This document shows, piece after piece, positions 60,067-64,000 of a DNA stretch of 64,000 nucleotides; position 1 is the first letter of the stretch, and every line of letters starts with the position of its first letter. The position numbers and the translations under genes were made by a program. Origin of the DNA: Acidimicrobiales bacterium (GTDB lineage: Bacteria; Actinomycetota; Acidimicrobiia; Acidimicrobiales; SZUA-35). The stretch spans positions 1 to 64,000 of the forward strand of contig JAHDBV010000009.1 of NCBI GenBank assembly GCA_020630195.1. The letters are read 5' to 3'. Below the pieces are notes generated by a model, which saw only the letters and a list, made by a program, of their open reading frames with translations, was not told the origin of the DNA and made no database searches.

Positions 60067-61702
60067 GCGACGACCCGCCGAGTGCGGCGGCGTCGACGAT
60101 GTCGTAGTGGTAGCCCTGCTCGGTCAGGAACCGCTGCCGTCGACGGGCGAGCTCCACCTCGACGGTGTCGGTGGCCACGAGTGAATAGAAGTGGGCCTGG
60201 CGGCCGTCGACCTTCGGCCGCACGATCCGCCCGAGACGCTGGGCCTCCTCCTGGCGGCTGCCCCAGCTCCCCGAGAACTGGACCGCGACCGACACCTCGG
60301 GCAGGTCGAGGCTCACGTTGGCGACGTTCGACACCACGAGCACATCGAGTGCCCCACGGCGGAGCGCCTCGTAGCGCTCCTCCCGCTCTGGCGCGGGTGT
60401 GTCGCCCGTGACGAGTGGGGCGCCGAGCTCCTCGGCGGCCAGGCGAAGCGCCTCGAGATGGGTGCCGATGACGAGGGCCGGCTCACCGGGGTGCCGGGCG
60501 AGCAACGTCCGGGCGACGTCGCGTTTCGCCGCGACGGCGGCGGCGATGGCCGGACGTGTGGCCGGCTCCGCCCGGGCGTGGGCCAGCAGCTCGTCGTGGG
60601 TCGCCGGGACACGCACCTCGGTGCAGACCGCCGGCGCCAACCACCCCTGGAGTTCGAGGTCCTTCCAGGGCACGTCGTACCGCTTGGGCCCGACGAGGGC
60701 GAACACGTCGGCCTCCCGACCGTCCTCGCGTACGAGGGTGGCGGTCAGCCCGAGCCGGCGGCGACCCTGGAGTCCGGCGGTGAGTTGGAACACGGTGGAG
60801 GGCAGGAGGTGCACCTCGTCATACACGACGAGGCCCCAGTCGCCGGCCTGCACCGCCTCGAGGTGCCGGGCACCGCTGCGGGCCCGGGTGGCGAGCTGCT
60901 GGTAGGTGGTGAGGGTGATCGGCCGCAGCTCCTTGCGTCGAGCCGAGTACTCCCCCAGGTCGGCCGGATCGAGATCGGTGAAGCGGAGCAGCTCCCGCCG
61001 CCACTGGTCGAGTGCGGCCTGTCCGGTGGTGAGCACGAGGGTGTGGGCGCCGACCTCGGCCATCGCGGCCACCGCAGTCACGGTCTTGCCGGCGCCGCAC
61101 GGCAACACGATCACCCCGGTGCCCGACGGCAACCAGCTCGCCACGGCGTCGCGCTGATAGCTCCGCAGCACGGTCTCCCCGGTCAGGCCGAGGGCGTGCC
61201 CGAGTCCCGGCGACAACGACGCGAGATCCTCGACCGGCCGCCGGAGTTCGACCAGGCGCTGCTTCAGCGCGCCGTGGCGTTCCGCCGTGACGAGCGCCTC
61301 GTGATCGTCGATGCGCAGCTCGACCGCGGCGGCCACCCGATCGTCGTCGAGCACCTCGTCGAGGATCGGGGGCTCCGCGGCCCGCAGGCGCAGGCCCTCG
61401 GCGCCACGGGTGAGCGTGAGCGCCCCGAACCGGGCCATCGTGTCGGTGACGGTGGTGAGCACGGCGTGGGGCACCGGTGCGGCGGCGAACCGGACGAGCA
61501 CGTCGACGACCGACTCCGCATCGAGCCCCGAGGCCGCGGCGTTCCAGAGGCCCACGTCGCCGAGGGCGTAGGTGTGGATGAGCTCGGGAGCGGTGACGAG
61601 TTCGGCGAACCGGGCGAGCTCGGCCCGGCAGGCCTCGGCGTCGGGATGATCGAGCCGGAGGAGGAGCTGGTCGGTGGCGGCGACCACCAACGGGCCACTC
61701 AC
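60059..61702 (-). CDS. XPB-type DNA repair helicase
   Basis: A 547-residue SF2 helicase of the actinobacterial XPB family. Walker A in LPCGAGKTVTAV, motif II VVYDEVHLLP, motif III LGLTATLVRED, and motif VI EEAQRLGRIVRPK are intact. An N-terminal domain of about 200 residues (with the XPB damage-recognition-like region) precedes the ATPase core. The GTG start overlaps the partner gene upstream by 3 nt (GTGA). The pair is probably a DNA-repair or transcription-linked complex, as in mycobacteria. Confidence 0.95.
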   Translation of the reverse strand: MSGPLVVAATDQLLLRLDHPDAEACRAELARFAELVTAPELIHTYALGDVGLWNAAASGLDAESVVDVLVRFAAAPVPHAVLTTVTDTMARFGALTLTRGAEGLRLRAAEPPILDEVLDDDRVAAAVELRIDDHEALVTAERHGALKQRLVELRRPVEDLASLSPGLGHALGLTGETVLRSYQRDAVASWLPSGTGVIVLPCGAGKTVTAVAAMAEVGAHTLVLTTGQAALDQWRRELLRFTDLDPADLGEYSARRKELRPITLTTYQQLATRARSGARHLEAVQAGDWGLVVYDEVHLLPSTVFQLTAGLQGRRRLGLTATLVREDGREADVFALVGPKRYDVPWKDLELQGWLAPAVCTEVRVPATHDELLAHARAEPATRPAIAAAVAAKRDVARTLLARHPGEPALVIGTHLEALRLAAEELGAPLVTGDTPAPEREERYEALRRGALDVLVVSNVANVSLDLPEVSVAVQFSGSWGSRQEEAQRLGRIVRPKVDGRQAHFYSLVATDTVEVELARRRQRFLTEQGYHYDIVDAAALGGSSLS

Positions 61703-63972
61703 GCGGCGTCGACCCCGCGGACCTCGTCGACGGCGAGCAGATGCACGCCGGCGTCGTCGAGCAACGCGACCGGGTCGGTGGCGAGCAGCACACCACGCAA
61801 CTCGGCGCCCGCCGCGGTCGTCACCCGGACCGATCGACCCACCGAGCGGGCGAGGGCGAGATCGATCGGGTCGATCGCCGGCGGCTCCGGTTCGTCGTCC
61901 GCGAGTTGGCGGAGCGCGTCGTCGAGTTCGACGTCGGCCACGTCGACGCCGACCGAGGCGCCGAGCCAGTCGGCCGGCAGACCCTCGCCGTGGTGGGTCT
62001 CCACCGTCGGGGCCGGGGTCTCCAGTCGGACCACGTCGCCGTCCATCGTCGGCATCTGCCCCGCGGCGCGCAGCTCGTCGAGCACCTCCTCCGGGCTCGC
62101 CTCGGCCGACAACACGGTGGGAGCGAGCAGGCGCAGCCCGAGACGGTCGGCGCGGCGCATCCCGGCGATCGTGATCGCGGTGACGTCGTCGTCGGTCACG
62201 ATGACCGAACCCGCCCGCACGACGCGGACCCGACCGTGGCGGCGTTCGACGTCGTCGAGCAGGAAGTCGAGCGGTTGGGGCCGGCCGGTGAGCGACACCC
62301 GATCGAGCGTCTCGCGCACACGGTCGGCCGACCACCCCCGGTCGAGGGCCCGCCGCAGCGTCGCTTCGGAGAAGCGCCAGCGTTGGGCACCCTCGGCCCG
62401 CTCCCGGTCGGCGAGCAGGTCGAGCGTGGCGGTGAGCTCGGGCGTCACGGCCCCGAGCGCGGTGGCCGTCAGGTCGGCCTGGAGCACGACGTGATCGCCG
62501 TCCTCGCCCAGGAGTTCCCGGGCGGCGCCGTGCAGTTCGTCGTCGTCGCCGAGGTCGGCGGCGAGCACGGCGGCGAGCACCGGGGCCGGTCCGTGGTCGA
62601 CGACGAGTCCGAATCGGGTCGCCTCCTCGACGGTCCACGCGATCCAGGCATCGGCATCGGCGATCGGCAGCCGCCACCGGTTGGGGAGCCGCCACAACGA
62701 CACCGCTGCGAGCATGACGGGGTCGAGCACCTCCCCCACGGCCACGGTGTCGATGGCGGCGAGCAGTGCCCGGCGGGCGGGCGGGCCGACCGTGACGAGT
62801 TCGAGGTGGTCGAACACGCCGACGGTGCGCCCGTCGATCTTCTCCCCGATGAGCGGGTTGATCTGTTGCTGGTCGAGCCAGGTCCGCACCAGCACCTCCC
62901 ACCGCCGCCAGCGGGGCAGGCCGGCCCAGGGGTCGGCGAGATCGGTCGGCGCGACGATCCGGTCCAACCGGACGAGCAAACGGGCCGTGAGGGCGAGCTC
63001 GAGCACGAACCCGATCTCGCGCTCGTCGGAGGCGAACTCCTTCGCGAGGCGTCGGACCTCGCGGATGCCGATGGCGCCGTCACGACGCACGGTGAGCGAG
63101 CCGTCGGTGGCCGCCCGCACCACCGAGTCGAGCAGGTCGAGCAGGCGGCCGGCCGCCTGGGCCGAGGTCCCGCGTACGCCGTCGACGGGCGGCCCGACGA
63201 GCGGGGTGGGCTCGGGGGCACGCAGTGCGGCGCCGGGAGCGAGTGGACCGAGGGCACCCATCACGATGTCGCGGGGGATGCCGATCACGTCGGGATCGTC
63301 GCTGGCGACGGCGCCGACCTCGGCGATGAGCCACTCGAGGGCCGGGCCGAGGCCGTCGTCGATCGCCGTCGGCACGTGCACCGCACCACGGCCGCTGAGC
63401 AGCCGGTCGAGCAACACCTCGATGCCGTCGGGTCCGTCGGCCCGCAGCAGCGGCACGATGTTGGTCCGACGGAGCCGGGCCGTGATGGCCCGGGCGACCA
63501 GCGTCGGCGGCAACGACTCGTCGATCTCGACACCGGTGCGTTCGGCGAGTGCCACCCGGGTGGGAGCGGGGAGTTCACGCCAGAGATCGATCACGCTGAT
63601 GGGCAGACCGAGTGCCGCGCCGATCATCGGGCCGACGGCCGGCGCGAGGCGGACGATGCCACCGTCGACGGTGACGAGGACCCGGGCGGCCAGTCGTTCG
63701 ACGGCCTCGGTGACCCCGATCGGATCATCGGTCCCGAGCAGCTCGTCGATCTCCGCGACCGTCGAGCGACCGTTCACCACGAGGGCCTCGAGGACCACCA
63801 ACATGCCGATGTCGGCGTCGAGCAGGGCCCGGCTCAGCGAGATCGGCGACGACGCCCGTCGGGCGAGGGCGCCCCAGCCCCCGACGACCGCGTCGAGCAG
63901 GTCGGGGCGGTGCCGGAGGAGGTCGCGGATCTCGTTCGGAGATCGGCGCCGGAGCTGTTCGGAGAACTGCAC
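61699..63972 (-). CDS. Helicase-associated protein, partner of the XPB helicase
   Basis: A 757-residue protein without ATPase motifs. It starts MQFSEQLRRRSPNEIRDLLR, contains several winged-helix-like parts (AEIDELLGTDDPIGVTEAVERL), and ends in the beta-rich domain annotated as helicase-associated (PF13625 type): VRVVRAGSVIVTDDDVTAIT and RADRLGLRLLAPTVL. In mycobacteria the same gene precedes the XPB helicase, so this is a conserved couple. No catalytic site is seen. Confidence 0.9.
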   Translation of the reverse strand: MQFSEQLRRRSPNEIRDLLRHRPDLLDAVVGGWGALARRASSPISLSRALLDADIGMLVVLEALVVNGRSTVAEIDELLGTDDPIGVTEAVERLAARVLVTVDGGIVRLAPAVGPMIGAALGLPISVIDLWRELPAPTRVALAERTGVEIDESLPPTLVARAITARLRRTNIVPLLRADGPDGIEVLLDRLLSGRGAVHVPTAIDDGLGPALEWLIAEVGAVASDDPDVIGIPRDIVMGALGPLAPGAALRAPEPTPLVGPPVDGVRGTSAQAAGRLLDLLDSVVRAATDGSLTVRRDGAIGIREVRRLAKEFASDEREIGFVLELALTARLLVRLDRIVAPTDLADPWAGLPRWRRWEVLVRTWLDQQQINPLIGEKIDGRTVGVFDHLELVTVGPPARRALLAAIDTVAVGEVLDPVMLAAVSLWRLPNRWRLPIADADAWIAWTVEEATRFGLVVDHGPAPVLAAVLAADLGDDDELHGAARELLGEDGDHVVLQADLTATALGAVTPELTATLDLLADRERAEGAQRWRFSEATLRRALDRGWSADRVRETLDRVSLTGRPQPLDFLLDDVERRHGRVRVVRAGSVIVTDDDVTAITIAGMRRADRLGLRLLAPTVLSAEASPEEVLDELRAAGQMPTMDGDVVRLETPAPTVETHHGEGLPADWLGASVGVDVADVELDDALRQLADDEPEPPAIDPIDLALARSVGRSVRVTTAAGAELRGVLLATDPVALLDDAGVHLLAVDEVRGVDAA

Positions 63973-64000
63973 CCGCCCAGCATGCCGCCACCCCGCCCCC

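Overview
The window is a high-GC, gene-dense stretch of an actinobacterial chromosome. An Acidimicrobiia-like (Ilumatobacter-type) lineage fits best; this is inferred from gene content and style, not from a marker tree. Supporting signs are frequent GTG starts, an actinobacterial LexA box, a DUF222/HNH (13E12-type) gene, the XPB-helicase gene pair, and many promoters whose -10 hexamer lies only 6-8 nt from the start codon, which implies leaderless mRNAs. I see no rRNA, tRNA, CRISPR array, insertion sequence or prophage.

Layout. 1-6.3 kb: start of an acyl-CoA dehydrogenase gene, an acyltransferase, an ArsP-like permease divergent from an ArsR regulator, and a thiamine ABC transporter (thiBPQ) behind a clear TPP riboswitch. 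6.3-13.8 kb: a YbaK deacylase, a cytochrome P450, an NAD-salvage operon (pncB-pncA-nrtR) with twin operator sites, a MerR/aldo-keto reductase pair with a perfect 20-bp palindrome, and a frameshifted DUF222/HNH gene under an SOS box. 13.8-32.3 kb: amidohydrolase, SDR, cysS, an HD-GYP/lamin-tail fusion, valS, a GGDEF-EAL protein, a flavin oxidoreductase, an MFS transporter, serB and a DEAD-box helicase. 32.3-43.5 kb: methyltransferases, a selD operon, LOG, LacI, an aldo-keto reductase and a two-component system. 43.5-55.3 kb: a long minus-strand purine cluster (purSL-purQ-x-purC-purF-purD-purM-purN-guaB). 55.3-64 kb: nucleotidase, L,D-transpeptidase, MauE-like protein, a 2OG-oxygenase-like protein, a CHAD protein, and the XPB helicase with its partner.

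Main discovery. Two genes only make sense if an in-frame UGA is read as selenocysteine. selD itself (34771-35799) has UGA at the position of the catalytic Cys of SelD, in GAG-U-ACK. A small HesB-like protein downstream of guaB (43490-43897) has the motif G-U-GG, and its UGA is followed by a 7-bp hairpin with a GGUC loop, the loop recognised by SelB in E. coli fdhF. Conventional gene calling truncates both genes. They imply that this organism makes selenocysteine and that selA, selB and selC lie elsewhere in the genome.

Other regulatory logic readable from the sequence: TPP represses thiamine uptake by occluding the thiB ribosome-binding site; an NrtR-type Nudix regulator closes the pncBA operon and probably binds the two GTCA-N3-TGAC sites in front of it; LexA probably controls the decayed HNH gene; ArsR, MerR and LacI regulators each have a matching operator next to their own start codon.
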